Positions 40,308 to 48,016 of a stretch of DNA of 64,000 bases are shown here, piece after piece. Position 1 is the first letter of the stretch, and every line of letters begins with the position of its first letter. Position numbers and translations under genes: made by a program. The stretch comes from Kitasatospora viridis (GTDB lineage Bacteria > Actinomycetota > Actinomycetes > Streptomycetales > Streptomycetaceae), in assembly GCF_007829815.1 (NCBI RefSeq), contig NZ_VIWT01000001.1, positions 5,977,001 through 6,041,000 of the forward strand, read 5' to 3'. The notes under the pieces are model-generated. The model searched no databases. It saw only the letters and a program-made list of their open reading frames with translations, and was not told the DNA's origin.

Positions 40308-42058
40308 GCCGCTGGGACGCCGTGGTGGTCGGCGCCGGGATGGCCGGCAGCCTGGTCGCCAAGGAGCTCGGGGCGCGCGGCTGGCGGGTCCTGGTGCTGG
40401 AGGCCGGGCCCGGGCAGCCCGAGCCGGCCTCGCTGGAGCGCTTCCGCTCCGCCGTCTTCAAGACCCCGAACTCGCCCTACGCCCCGGCGCCGTACGCGCC
40501 CTCGGCGGACGTGCTCGACCTCTCCCGCCCGCCGGGGGAGGGCCACCTGGTGCAGCAGGGCCCGCTGCCCTACGCCTCCGGCTACCTGCGGGCCAACGGC
40601 GGCACCGGTCTGGTCTGGACCGGACTCGCACCCCGGATGCACCCCGAGGACTTCCGGGCCGGCGACTTCGGGCACGGGCGCAACTGGCCGATCGGCTACG
40701 ACCAGCTGGAGCCCTACTACCAGGCCGCCGAGGCCGAGTTGGGCGTCGCCGCGGACGCCGCCGAGCAGCGCGCGGCGGTCGGCCTGCCGATGCCGGAGCA
40801 GTACCGCTTCCCGATGCCGGCCGTCCGGCACAGCCACCTCGACACGGTGATGGCCGGGGCCTTCGACGGCCGCACCGCGCACGACCCGGCCGCCGGGGCG
40901 CCCACGCCGCTGCGGGTGACCACCACCCCGCACGCCCGCAACACCACCGCCGAGGGCGGACCGCGCTGCGCCGGCCACGCCAGCTGCGTGCCGATCTGCC
41001 CCTCGCACGCCAAGTACACCCCGCTGCGCACCCAGGCGCGGTGGAGCCCGACGGTCACCCTGGTCACCCGCGCCGTGGTCACCCGGGTGCCGCTGGACGG
41101 CACCGGCCGCGCCACCGGTGTCGAGTACCGCCGCCACGACGCGGCGGGCGCGGGCCCGGTCGAGCGGGTCACGGCCGGGCTGGTGGTGCTGGCCGCGCAC
41201 GCCGTCGAGAACGCCAGGCTGCTGCTGCTCTCCGGCGCGGGCAACCGCAGCGACCAGGTCGGGCGCAACCTGATGGACCATCCGGTGCTGCTCACCTGGG
41301 GGTTGATGCCCCGACAGGTCGGACCGTACCGGGGCCCCGGCTCCACCACCGGCCTGGAGGGCTTCCGGTTCGGCGCGGCCCGGGCGCGCCGGGCGCCGTT
41401 CCGGGTGGAGATCGGCAACTGGGGCTGGAGCTGGGCGCTCGGCGGCCCGGAGCAGCGGGTGGCCGGGCTGCTGCGCGAGGGCCTGTTGGGGGCCGAGCTG
41501 CGCCGCGCGGTCGGCGACCGGGTCGGGCGGGAGTTCGCCTTCCAGTTCGAGCTGGAGCAGGACGCGGTGCCGAGCAACCGGGTCACCCTGCACCCGACGC
41601 TGCGCGACCCGCTCGGACTGCCCCGCCCCGCCGTGCACTACGACCTCTCGGACTGGGTCAAGCGCGGCTTCGCCTCCGCCTTCGCGGTCTCCGAGCAGCT
41701 GATGGCGCTGCTCGGCGCCGAGGACCACACCGAGTTCGCGCCCGGCCCGCTCTGGCCGGGGGCCTTCGAGCACCAGGGTCGCCGCTACGCCTACCGGGCG
41801 GCCGGCCACGGCGCGGGCACCCACGTGATGGGGGCGGCGCCCGGCGATTCGGTGGTCGACGAGTGGCAGCGCTGCTGGGACCACCCGAACCTCTACGCCG
41901 TCGGCTGCGGCAGCATGCCCAGCGTCGCCACCGCCAACCCCTCGCTCACCATGGCGGCGCTCGCCCTGCGCAGCGCCGACCGGATGCACCACGACCTGAC
42001 CCGAGCGCGCCGGCCCGCCCAGCCGGCCCGCACCCGATCGCCGGAGGAACGCCCGTGA
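40304..42058 (+). CDS. GMC-family FAD oxidoreductase with Fe-S-like cysteine motif
   Basis: 584 residues from the GTG at 40304. The N-terminal FAD Rossmann motif VVVGAGMAGSLVAKEL (7-22) with E-x2 ribose site, NGGTGLVWTG loop, and C-terminal GMC region ending VGCGSMPSVATANPSLTMAALALR. A CAGHASCVPICPSHAKY segment (Cys-x5-Cys-x3-Cys near 225-236) matches the cysteine set that in FAD-dependent glucose/gluconate dehydrogenases holds an Fe-S cluster. It likely oxidises a sugar or alcohol and hands electrons to a carrier. Probably forms a complex with the small subunit just upstream. Confidence 0.85.
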   Translation: MSRWDAVVVGAGMAGSLVAKELGARGWRVLVLEAGPGQPEPASLERFRSAVFKTPNSPYAPAPYAPSADVLDLSRPPGEGHLVQQGPLPYASGYLRANGGTGLVWTGLAPRMHPEDFRAGDFGHGRNWPIGYDQLEPYYQAAEAELGVAADAAEQRAAVGLPMPEQYRFPMPAVRHSHLDTVMAGAFDGRTAHDPAAGAPTPLRVTTTPHARNTTAEGGPRCAGHASCVPICPSHAKYTPLRTQARWSPTVTLVTRAVVTRVPLDGTGRATGVEYRRHDAAGAGPVERVTAGLVVLAAHAVENARLLLLSGAGNRSDQVGRNLMDHPVLLTWGLMPRQVGPYRGPGSTTGLEGFRFGAARARRAPFRVEIGNWGWSWALGGPEQRVAGLLREGLLGAELRRAVGDRVGREFAFQFELEQDAVPSNRVTLHPTLRDPLGLPRPAVHYDLSDWVKRGFASAFAVSEQLMALLGAEDHTEFAPGPLWPGAFEHQGRRYAYRAAGHGAGTHVMGAAPGDSVVDEWQRCWDHPNLYAVGCGSMPSVATANPSLTMAALALRSADRMHHDLTRARRPAQPARTRSPEERP

Positions 42059-42894
42059 CGAACCGCCCGCTGCCGCTGCCCCCGGTCGCCGAGCCCTACC
42101 AACTCCCCTTCCACTACGGGGCGCTGCACATGATCGGGGTGGACTGGCTGGTCGACCCGGAGCCGGCCCGGGCGGTGCTGGCGAAGCGTCACCCGGCCCT
42201 GGAGGCAGCCACCTTCGAGGACGGGCGGGCCTGCGTCTCGGTCAACTACCAGCTGTACTTCGCCCAGTACCCGTTCGGCGGCGGCATGACCCAGGAGGTC
42301 GAGGTCAACGTCATCGCCCGCCCGCGCGGCAGCGCCGGGCGGCTGCCGGAGCTGGGCTACCGGGACTACGCCCGGGGCTACGACCAGACCAAGCTGCTCG
42401 GCATCGCCCGGATCCACGTGCTCTGCGACAACCCGCACGCGATCGACGCCGGCCGCCGGCTCTACGCCGAGCCCAAGCACCCCGGCAGCTTCGAGGTCTC
42501 CATGCCCTCGCTCAACGGGCCGTCCGAGGACCGGACCTGGGAGATCAGCGGAAAGGTCGACGAGGAGACCCGCTTCACGCTGCGCGCCGACCTGGCCGGC
42601 CTGGAGACCGAGCCCGTGGTCACCGCTCCGGTCACCGGTTACGGCACCGATGAGCAGGGACGCCTGCTGGCCGGCCCGATGAACGTCTACCAGCCCTTCC
42701 AGCTCCGGCTGTTGGCGGACCGGGCCGACGCCGCCGAGCGGGTGCGGCTCGACCTGACCGACCCCGGCAGCGAGGTCGGACAGCTGCTGGGCGACCTGCT
42801 GGGAACGGCTGCCCCGGCCGGGGTCTGGACCTACCAGTCCGCCCCGGTCGCGGCCCACCTGCGCGCCTACTACCTGCCGACCGAGGCTGGCTGA
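42055..42894 (+). CDS. acetoacetate-decarboxylase-like protein
   Basis: 279 residues from the GTG at 42055 (GGAGGAACG), overlapping the dehydrogenase stop. LHMIGVDWLVDPEPARAVLAKRHPALEAA-x-FEDGRACVSVNY and QEVEVNVIARP in the first third, with a candidate lysine at 113 (TKLLGI), resemble acetoacetate decarboxylase-fold proteins. The assignment is by overall pattern only; the canonical EKQ/Schiff-base context was not confirmed. Co-translation with the dehydrogenase suggests it processes the oxidised product. Confidence 0.45.
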   Translation: MTNRPLPLPPVAEPYQLPFHYGALHMIGVDWLVDPEPARAVLAKRHPALEAATFEDGRACVSVNYQLYFAQYPFGGGMTQEVEVNVIARPRGSAGRLPELGYRDYARGYDQTKLLGIARIHVLCDNPHAIDAGRRLYAEPKHPGSFEVSMPSLNGPSEDRTWEISGKVDEETRFTLRADLAGLETEPVVTAPVTGYGTDEQGRLLAGPMNVYQPFQLRLLADRADAAERVRLDLTDPGSEVGQLLGDLLGTAAPAGVWTYQSAPVAAHLRAYYLPTEAG

Positions 42895-42905
42895 CGGGAC
42901 GTCAG
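42891..42905. repeat. 15-bp palindrome CTGACG-GGA-CGTCAG holding both stop codons
   Basis: Perfect arms. The plus-strand stop TGA is 42892-42894 and the minus-strand stop of the XRE gene is 42902-42904. The following ACGG is shared with the copy at 24078. Confidence 0.85.
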
Positions 42906-43759
42906 ACGGCTCGCAGCGTGCGGACCCGGGCCCGGTCCCGGTCCCGGTCTCGGCCTCGGCTGAGCTGGGCCAGGGCCTGCTCGGTCGCCTCGTCGGCCGG
43001 CAGGAAGACCACCAACTGCTGCGAGCCGTCGGCGGTTTCGAGCACCTCCCGGTCGAAGGCCAGCGGACCGGCCTGCGGGTGGGCCAGCCGCAGGGGGCCA
43101 CGGGCCGGTACCTGGTGGAGGTTCAGGCGCCGGGTGAACTCGGGGCCGGCGACCGGCGCCAGCTCGCTGCTCAGCCACTCGGAGTTGGCCACGGTGGGCC
43201 CGAGCCAGAGGTCGAAGGCCTGCTCGTCGGCCACCGCGTCCCAGTCGGCGAAGAACTCCCGGGCGCGCGGATCGGTGAAGACGTAGCGGGTGAGGTTGGG
43301 CTCGGCGGCCTCCAGCAGCCCGCTGTCCGCCATCACCGCCGCGAAGCCGTCGGTGTGGGCGAGCACGTCGCCCAGGCGGTTGGCCACCACGGCCACGCCC
43401 GGTTCCAGCAGCCGCAGCGTCTCCAGCAGCGCGGGGCGCACCTGACGGGGCGGCGGCTCCGGCCGGGTGTGCCCGGCGCACTCGCCGCCGCTGATCTTCG
43501 CCAGGTAGCGCAGGTGGGCCCGCTCGGGCACGTCCAGGCTGAGCGCGTCCGCGATCGCGTGCACCACCGGGGGCGACGGGTTGCGGTCGCGGCCCTGCTC
43601 GATCCGGGTCAGGTACTCCACGCTCACCCCGGCCCGGGCGGCCAGGTCCTGGCGCCGCAGCCCGGGCGAGCGTCGGCGCCCGCGCTCCGGCAGTCCCAGC
43701 GCCTCCGGCTGGATGCTGTCCCGTTTGGCCCGGATGAAGTCCCCCAGTGGTGATCCCAT
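42902..43759 (-). CDS. XRE-family regulator (MmyB-like)
   Basis: 285 residues. The N-terminal HTH is RRQDLAARAGVSVEYLTRIEQGRDRNPSPPVVHAIADAL (about 36-74), followed by the MmyB-like ligand-binding domain common in Streptomyces (NRLGDVLAHTDGFAAVM, RYVFTDPRAREFFADWDAVA). The C-terminus is an Arg/Asp repeat (RDRDRDR) from a 6-bp DNA repeat. ATG at 43759 is 7 nt after a TATGCT -10, so leaderless. It is divergent from a flavin reductase gene, a usual arrangement in which it regulates that enzyme. Confidence 0.88.
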   Translation of the reverse strand: MGSPLGDFIRAKRDSIQPEALGLPERGRRRSPGLRRQDLAARAGVSVEYLTRIEQGRDRNPSPPVVHAIADALSLDVPERAHLRYLAKISGGECAGHTRPEPPPRQVRPALLETLRLLEPGVAVVANRLGDVLAHTDGFAAVMADSGLLEAAEPNLTRYVFTDPRAREFFADWDAVADEQAFDLWLGPTVANSEWLSSELAPVAGPEFTRRLNLHQVPARGPLRLAHPQAGPLAFDREVLETADGSQQLVVFLPADEATEQALAQLSRGRDRDRDRARVRTLRAV

Positions 43760-43772
43760 GTCAGGGAGCATA
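43760..43772 (-). promoter_or_regulatory. leaderless -10 of the XRE gene
   Basis: Minus-strand TATGCT at 43772-43767, then 7 nt to the ATG at 43759. Confidence 0.55.
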
Positions 43773-43862
43773 GGGCGGCCCGGTCCGGCTCAGCGTGGCC
43801 CTGCCGGGGCCAGCCTGAGCGCGGCCTGGTTGCCGTCCGGGCGGCGCAGCACAGTGGTGGCC

Positions 43863-44498
43863 ATGAACACGAACGAGAACACGAACAAGAACCAGAACAA
43901 GAACCAGAACACGAACCCGAAGCTCGTGATCATCGTCGGCAGCGTCCGGGAGGGCCGGTTCGGCCCCGTGGTGGCCTCCTGGGTGGCCGAACAGGCGGCC
44001 GCCCACGGCGGGTTCGAGGTCGAGGTGGTGGACCTCGCCGACTACGACGTGCCGCTGGCGCTGCCCGCCGAGTCGCCCAAGTTCGCCGGCGACGCCTACC
44101 CCCGCCCGGCCGGCCTGGCCCCGCTGACCGCCGCCCTGGACTCCGCCGACGCCTTCCTGGTCGTCACCCCCGAGTACAACCACAGCTACCCGGCCTCGCT
44201 GAAGGCCGCAATCGACTGGCACTTCACCCAGTGGACGGCCAAGCCGGTCGCCTTCGTCAGCTACGGCGGCGCGGCGGGCGGGCGGCACGCGGTGCTGCAC
44301 CTGGAGAACGTCTTCACCGAACTGCACGCGGTGACCATCCGGGACGGCCTGGCCTTCCCGATGTACTTCACCGGCTGGCAGGACGGCGCGCCGCTCGACG
44401 GGCAGTCGGCCGGGTACGCCAAGACGCTGCTGGACCAGCTCTCCTGGTGGGCCGACGCACTGCGGACGGCCCGCGCGGCGGCGCCCTACCCGGCGTGA
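43863..44498 (+). CDS. NADPH-dependent FMN reductase with Asn-rich N-terminus
   Basis: 211 residues. A flavodoxin-fold: LVIIVGSVREGRFGPVVASW (about 21-40, phosphate loop), VVTPEYNHSYPASLKAAIDW (about 100-119) and YGGAAGG. It reduces FMN or quinone-like compounds with NADPH. Residues 2-18 are alternating Asn/Thr/Lys/Gln, encoded by an A-rich 6-bp repeat (AACACG/AACAAG/AACCAG) unlike the surrounding GC-rich DNA. No ribosome site is visible before the ATG at 43863. Probably controlled by the divergent XRE protein. Confidence 0.85.
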   Translation: MNTNENTNKNQNKNQNTNPKLVIIVGSVREGRFGPVVASWVAEQAAAHGGFEVEVVDLADYDVPLALPAESPKFAGDAYPRPAGLAPLTAALDSADAFLVVTPEYNHSYPASLKAAIDWHFTQWTAKPVAFVSYGGAAGGRHAVLHLENVFTELHAVTIRDGLAFPMYFTGWQDGAPLDGQSAGYAKTLLDQLSWWADALRTARAAAPYPA

Positions 44499-44543
44499 CG
44501 GCCGGTGCGACCGGCGTCGGTCCGAGCGCCGGCTGAGCCGGTG

Positions 44544-45146
44544 TCAGTGCGAGAACAGCTCGTCGAGGTGGTACCGGAGGATGCCCAGCGCCGCGTCGCC
44601 GTCGCGCTGGCCGCCCAGCACGCTGGAGCCCAGGCCGTTGACCATGGCGGCCAGCCCGGCGGCGGTGGCGTCGGGGTCCCGGTCGGGGGCGATCCCGCCG
44701 TCCTGCTGGGCGGCCCGGATCTGCCCGGCGAGGTAGCCCTCCAGCAGGTCGGGCTGGGCGGTGCCGTGCTTGGCGAGCAGCGCGGGGTCGTTCAGCACGA
44801 GGGTGTAGTAGGCGGCGTAGGTGCGGGCGATCCGGCGGCTCTCCGGGTCGGTGGGGAGGATGCAGGAGAGGATCGCCGTGATGGTGCTGCGCGGGGTGGG
44901 CGGGGTGCCGGCGGCGCTGATCCACTCGGCCATCCGGGCCCGGAGCTGCTCGCCGAGCCGGGCGAGTGCGTCCAGCAGCAGCCCCTCCTTGGTCGTGAAG
45001 TAGTACTGCACCAGCCGGAGTGAGACGCCGGCTTCGGCGGCGACGGCGCGCATGCTGGCCGACTGCAGGCCCTCGGTGTCGGCGATCCGCAGCAGCGCCT
45101 CGGCGATCTGTCGGCGGCGTTCCTCGTGATCGACGCGTGCGTTCAT
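44544..45146 (-). CDS. TetR family regulator
   Basis: 200 residues. The HTH RRRQIAEALLRIADTEGLQSASMRAVAAEAGVSLRLVQYYFTTKEGLLLDAL spans about 10-60; the C-terminal domain is helical. The start is the ATG at 45146 with GGGAGG. The intergenic gap to the divergent alpha/beta-hydrolase has two 16-bp operator copies (45165-45201), so it should repress both genes. Confidence 0.9.
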   Translation of the reverse strand: MNARVDHEERRRQIAEALLRIADTEGLQSASMRAVAAEAGVSLRLVQYYFTTKEGLLLDALARLGEQLRARMAEWISAAGTPPTPRSTITAILSCILPTDPESRRIARTYAAYYTLVLNDPALLAKHGTAQPDLLEGYLAGQIRAAQQDGGIAPDRDPDATAAGLAAMVNGLGSSVLGGQRDGDAALGILRYHLDELFSH

Positions 45147-45164
45147 GGTTCCGGGCCTCCCTCG

Positions 45165-45201
45165 TGGTACACCCGTATCATGCTGTGATACACATGTATC
45201 A
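45165..45201. promoter_or_regulatory. tandem TetR operators overlapping the hydrolase start
   Basis: TGATACACATGTATCA (45186-45201) is a perfect 16-bp palindrome whose last base is the A of the hydrolase ATG. TGGTACACCCGTATCA (45165-45180) is a second, imperfect copy 21 bp away. A third perfect palindrome (GTATCA-TGCTG-TGATAC, 45175-45191) bridges them. Confidence 0.8.
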
Positions 45202-46094
45202 TGCCAATCAGCCAGCCCACGCGAGTCAGCCGGTTCAAGAACGAGAAGGCTGAAGACCGATTCCGCACCGCCTACGAGCACGCCCTCGGCGAGCTGTGGC
45301 CCGGACCCCGGACGGCGCTGAACCTGCCGACCGCCTTCGGCACCACCCGGGTCTACCTCACCGGCCCCGAGCGGGCGCAGCCGATCGTGCTGCTGCCCGG
45401 TTCGGGCGGCAACGCGCTGATGTGGCACCGGTACCTCGGCGCGCTGTCCGAACACCACCGGGTGATCGCCGTCGACCCGGTCGGCGAGCCGGGCGCCAGC
45501 AGCCAGACCGCGCCGATCGCCGACGGGCGGGACGGCGCGGCCTGGCTGGAGGAGGTGCTGACCGGACTGGAGCAGGCCGGCGTGGAGCTGACCGGTGCTC
45601 AGCTGGTCGGCTGCTCCTACGGCGGGTGGACGGCGCTCTGCCACCAGCTCCACCACCCCGGCCGCGTCGCCTCGCTCACCCTGCTGGAGCCGGCCGGCTT
45701 CTCCGGCTACGGCGCGAAGTTCTACACCTGGCTGATCCTCGGCGGACTCGCCTCGACCGCGCCCCGGCCGCTGCGCCCCCGGCTGGCCCGGCTGGTCGGC
45801 AACAGCACCATCCTGGAGACCGAGCTGATGCGGCTGGTGCGGGCCTCGATGGGGTTCAGCCGGGCGCTGCCGGTGCCGCCGGTCTTCACCGACGAGGAAC
45901 TGGCCCGGCTGACCGTGCCGATGCGCTTCCTGCTCGGCGGCCGCAGCGCGATGTACGACTCGCAGGCCGTCGCGGACCGGATCCGGCTGCTGCTGCCGGC
46001 CGCCGAGATCGAGGTGGTGCCCGGCACCGGCCACGACCTGCCGACCGACCGGCCGGACCTGGTGATCGAGCGGCTGCTCCAAGGGGTCAGCTGA
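45201..46094 (+). CDS. alpha/beta-hydrolase
   Basis: 297 residues. IVLLPGSGGNALMW (oxyanion region), VIAVDPVGEPGAS, nucleophile elbow GCSYGG (Ser139) and late GTGHDLPTD with the catalytic His. No signal peptide. The operator palindrome ends on its start codon and there is no ribosome site, so its mRNA is likely leaderless or nearly so. Regulated by the divergent TetR. Its 3' end overlaps the convergent aldo-keto reductase gene by 8 bp. Confidence 0.85.
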   Translation: MPISQPTRVSRFKNEKAEDRFRTAYEHALGELWPGPRTALNLPTAFGTTRVYLTGPERAQPIVLLPGSGGNALMWHRYLGALSEHHRVIAVDPVGEPGASSQTAPIADGRDGAAWLEEVLTGLEQAGVELTGAQLVGCSYGGWTALCHQLHHPGRVASLTLLEPAGFSGYGAKFYTWLILGGLASTAPRPLRPRLARLVGNSTILETELMRLVRASMGFSRALPVPPVFTDEELARLTVPMRFLLGGRSAMYDSQAVADRIRLLLPAAEIEVVPGTGHDLPTDRPDLVIERLLQGVS

Positions 46095-46989
46095 GCGAGG
46101 CCAACTCGGTGTCCGAGAGCCGCAGCTGACCCGCCGCGAGGTTCTCGGCCAGGTGCTCCGGGTTGCCGGTGCCCGGGATGGCCAGCACGTGCGGGCCCTG
46201 GTGCAGGGTCCAGGCCAGGCGGACCTGGGCGACGGACGCGCCGTGCGCGCCGGCCACGGCGCGCAGCGCCTCGTCGTGGCCGGCCGCCGTGCCTGCTGTG
46301 CCCGTCGCCGTCCGGGGCCCGGCGATCGCGGCGAACGGCACGAAGGCGATGCCGAGTTCGCCGCACCGCCGCAGCAGCGCCTGCTGCTCGGCGGGCGCGG
46401 CGCCGACGCCGTACGGGTTCTGCACGCAGACCACCGGGGCGATGGCCAGTGCCTCGATCAGCTGCCGGTCGGTGACGTTGGAGACGCCCAGCTGCCGGAT
46501 CAGGCCGGCCTCGCGCAACTCGGCCAGGGCGCCGAAGTGTTCGGCGATCGACCCGTCGCGGCGGCTCGGCGGCACCCGGAGGTTCACCACGTCCAGGTGG
46601 TCGCGCCCGAGTTGGCGCAGGTTCTGCTCGACCTGGCCGCGCAGCTGCTCGGGGTCGGCCCACCACCAGGCGCCGGACGGGTCGCGGTCGGGCCAGACCT
46701 TGGTGGTGATCACCAGGTCCTCGGGGTAGGGCGCGAGCGCGCTGTTGATCAGCTCGTTGGCGGAGCGGGTGGCGGAGAAGTAGAAGGCGGCCGTGTCGAT
46801 GTGGTTCACGCCCAGCTCGACCGCCCGGCGCAGCACCCGGATCGCCTGCCCGCGCTCGCTCGGCACGCCGCCGAACGGCACGCTGCCGGTCAGGCGCATC
46901 GCGCCGAGGCCGATCCGATGGACAGTCAGGTCGCCGAGCCGCACCACTGGTGCGGGGCCGGACTTCATGTGGGAGTTGGAAAAAGGCAT
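46087..46989 (-). CDS. aldo/keto reductase
   Basis: 300 residues from the ATG at 46989 with GGGGAGG. A TIM-barrel AKR: IGLGAMRLTG, HIDTAAFY (Asp65, Tyr70), VITTKVW (Lys97) and IGVSNVTDRQ-type LGVSNVTDRQLIEAL. In place of the fourth catalytic residue, His in a DLxxLH pattern, the sequence is LDVVNLRVP with Arg138 at that position by eye, as in a subset of actinobacterial AKRs. NADPH-dependent carbonyl reduction is expected, perhaps on altered substrates. Confidence 0.85.
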   Translation of the reverse strand: MPFSNSHMKSGPAPVVRLGDLTVHRIGLGAMRLTGSVPFGGVPSERGQAIRVLRRAVELGVNHIDTAAFYFSATRSANELINSALAPYPEDLVITTKVWPDRDPSGAWWWADPEQLRGQVEQNLRQLGRDHLDVVNLRVPPSRRDGSIAEHFGALAELREAGLIRQLGVSNVTDRQLIEALAIAPVVCVQNPYGVGAAPAEQQALLRRCGELGIAFVPFAAIAGPRTATGTAGTAAGHDEALRAVAGAHGASVAQVRLAWTLHQGPHVLAIPGTGNPEHLAENLAAGQLRLSDTELASLS

Positions 46990-47092
46990 GAAAAAAGCCT
47001 CCCCGCCGGACAAGGACCCGGATCGAGAAGGCTCGCGCTCACCTATCCTCAGCCTATCATCGTTTCATCATCTGTCGCAGCAGTCCTGAGAG

Positions 47093-47149
47093 TTGACAGG
47101 CCGTCCGTGCACGCATGACGTAGCGGCCCAATGACGTAGAGTCACTGCC
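47093..47149 (+). promoter_or_regulatory. leaderless promoter of the methyltransferase gene
   Basis: TAGAGT at 47137-47142 precedes the ATG at 47150 by 7 nt. A direct repeat ATGACGTAG (47115-47123 and 47131-47139) overlaps the promoter. TTGACA at 47093 is too far to be its -35. Confidence 0.5.
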
Positions 47150-47986
47150 ATGACCGAGGAGACCCAGGGCGTCGAGACCGCGCACCACTACTACGGCAGC
47201 AGCCAGGTCGACGGCTTCTACTCCGCCGTCTGGGGCGGCGAATCCATCCACACCGGCAGCTACCTGAGCGAGCACGAGTCGATCGCGACGGCCTCCCGCC
47301 GCACCATCGAGCGGGCGGCGGAGCGGATCGCCGAGCGGCTCGGCCGGCCCGGCACCACCGTGCTCGACCTCGGGTCCGGCTACGGCGGCCCGACCCGCTA
47401 CCTGGCCGAGACCTTCGGCTGCAGGGTGGTGGCGCTCAACATCAGCGAGTCGCAGAACGAGCGGCACCGCCGGACCAACGCCGAGCGCGGACTCGACGGC
47501 CTGATCGAGGTGGTGACCGGCTCCTTCCAGGACATCCCGTTCCCCGACGCCGAGTTCGACGTGGTCTGGTCGCAGGAGGCGTTCTGCCACAGTCCCGACC
47601 GCGACCGCCTGCTCGCCGAGGCGGCCCGGGTGCTGCGGCCGCACGGCGACCTGGTCTTCACCGACGTGATGGCGGCCGACGGCGTCCCGCCCGAGGCCCT
47701 GCACCAGGTGATCGAGCGCCTGCGCGTGCCCGACCTGGCCACCCCGGGCTACTACCGCCGCCGGCTCGCCGAACTCGGCCTGTCCCACCTCGAATTCGAC
47801 CAGCAGAACGGTCAACTCCGCACCCACTACGAGCGCCTGACTGAGGAGACCCGGAGCCGCCAGGACCAGCTGCGCCGCCTGGTCGGCCCCGACTACCTGG
47901 CCGAACTGCTGGCGAACCTCCCGCTCTGGGTGGACGCCTGCCGGGACGGGCGGCTCAGCTGGGGCGTCTTCCACGCCCGGCGGTGA
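47150..47986 (+). CDS. SAM-dependent methyltransferase (sarcosine/dimethylglycine type)
   Basis: 278 residues. HYYGSSQVDGFYSAVWGGESIHTGSY at the N-terminus and SAM motif I VLDLGSGYGGPTRYLAE near 71-87, with FDVVWSQEAFCHSPDRDRLLAEAARVLRPHG for motifs II-III, closely resemble sarcosine/dimethylglycine N-methyltransferases of glycine-betaine synthesis. The usual partner (glycine sarcosine methyltransferase) is not adjacent, so betaine synthesis from glycine cannot be concluded; it may act alone or on another small amine. Leaderless promoter. Confidence 0.8.
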   Translation: MTEETQGVETAHHYYGSSQVDGFYSAVWGGESIHTGSYLSEHESIATASRRTIERAAERIAERLGRPGTTVLDLGSGYGGPTRYLAETFGCRVVALNISESQNERHRRTNAERGLDGLIEVVTGSFQDIPFPDAEFDVVWSQEAFCHSPDRDRLLAEAARVLRPHGDLVFTDVMAADGVPPEALHQVIERLRVPDLATPGYYRRRLAELGLSHLEFDQQNGQLRTHYERLTEETRSRQDQLRRLVGPDYLAELLANLPLWVDACRDGRLSWGVFHARR

Positions 47987-48016
47987 CACCCGCCCGCTCC
48001 GCCGTTCCCGGGTGCG

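Noticed and set aside
44499..44543. Terminator between the flavin reductase and TetR genes
   Set aside because: Only a 6-bp GCCGGT/ACCGGC stem is visible, too weak in such GC-rich DNA.
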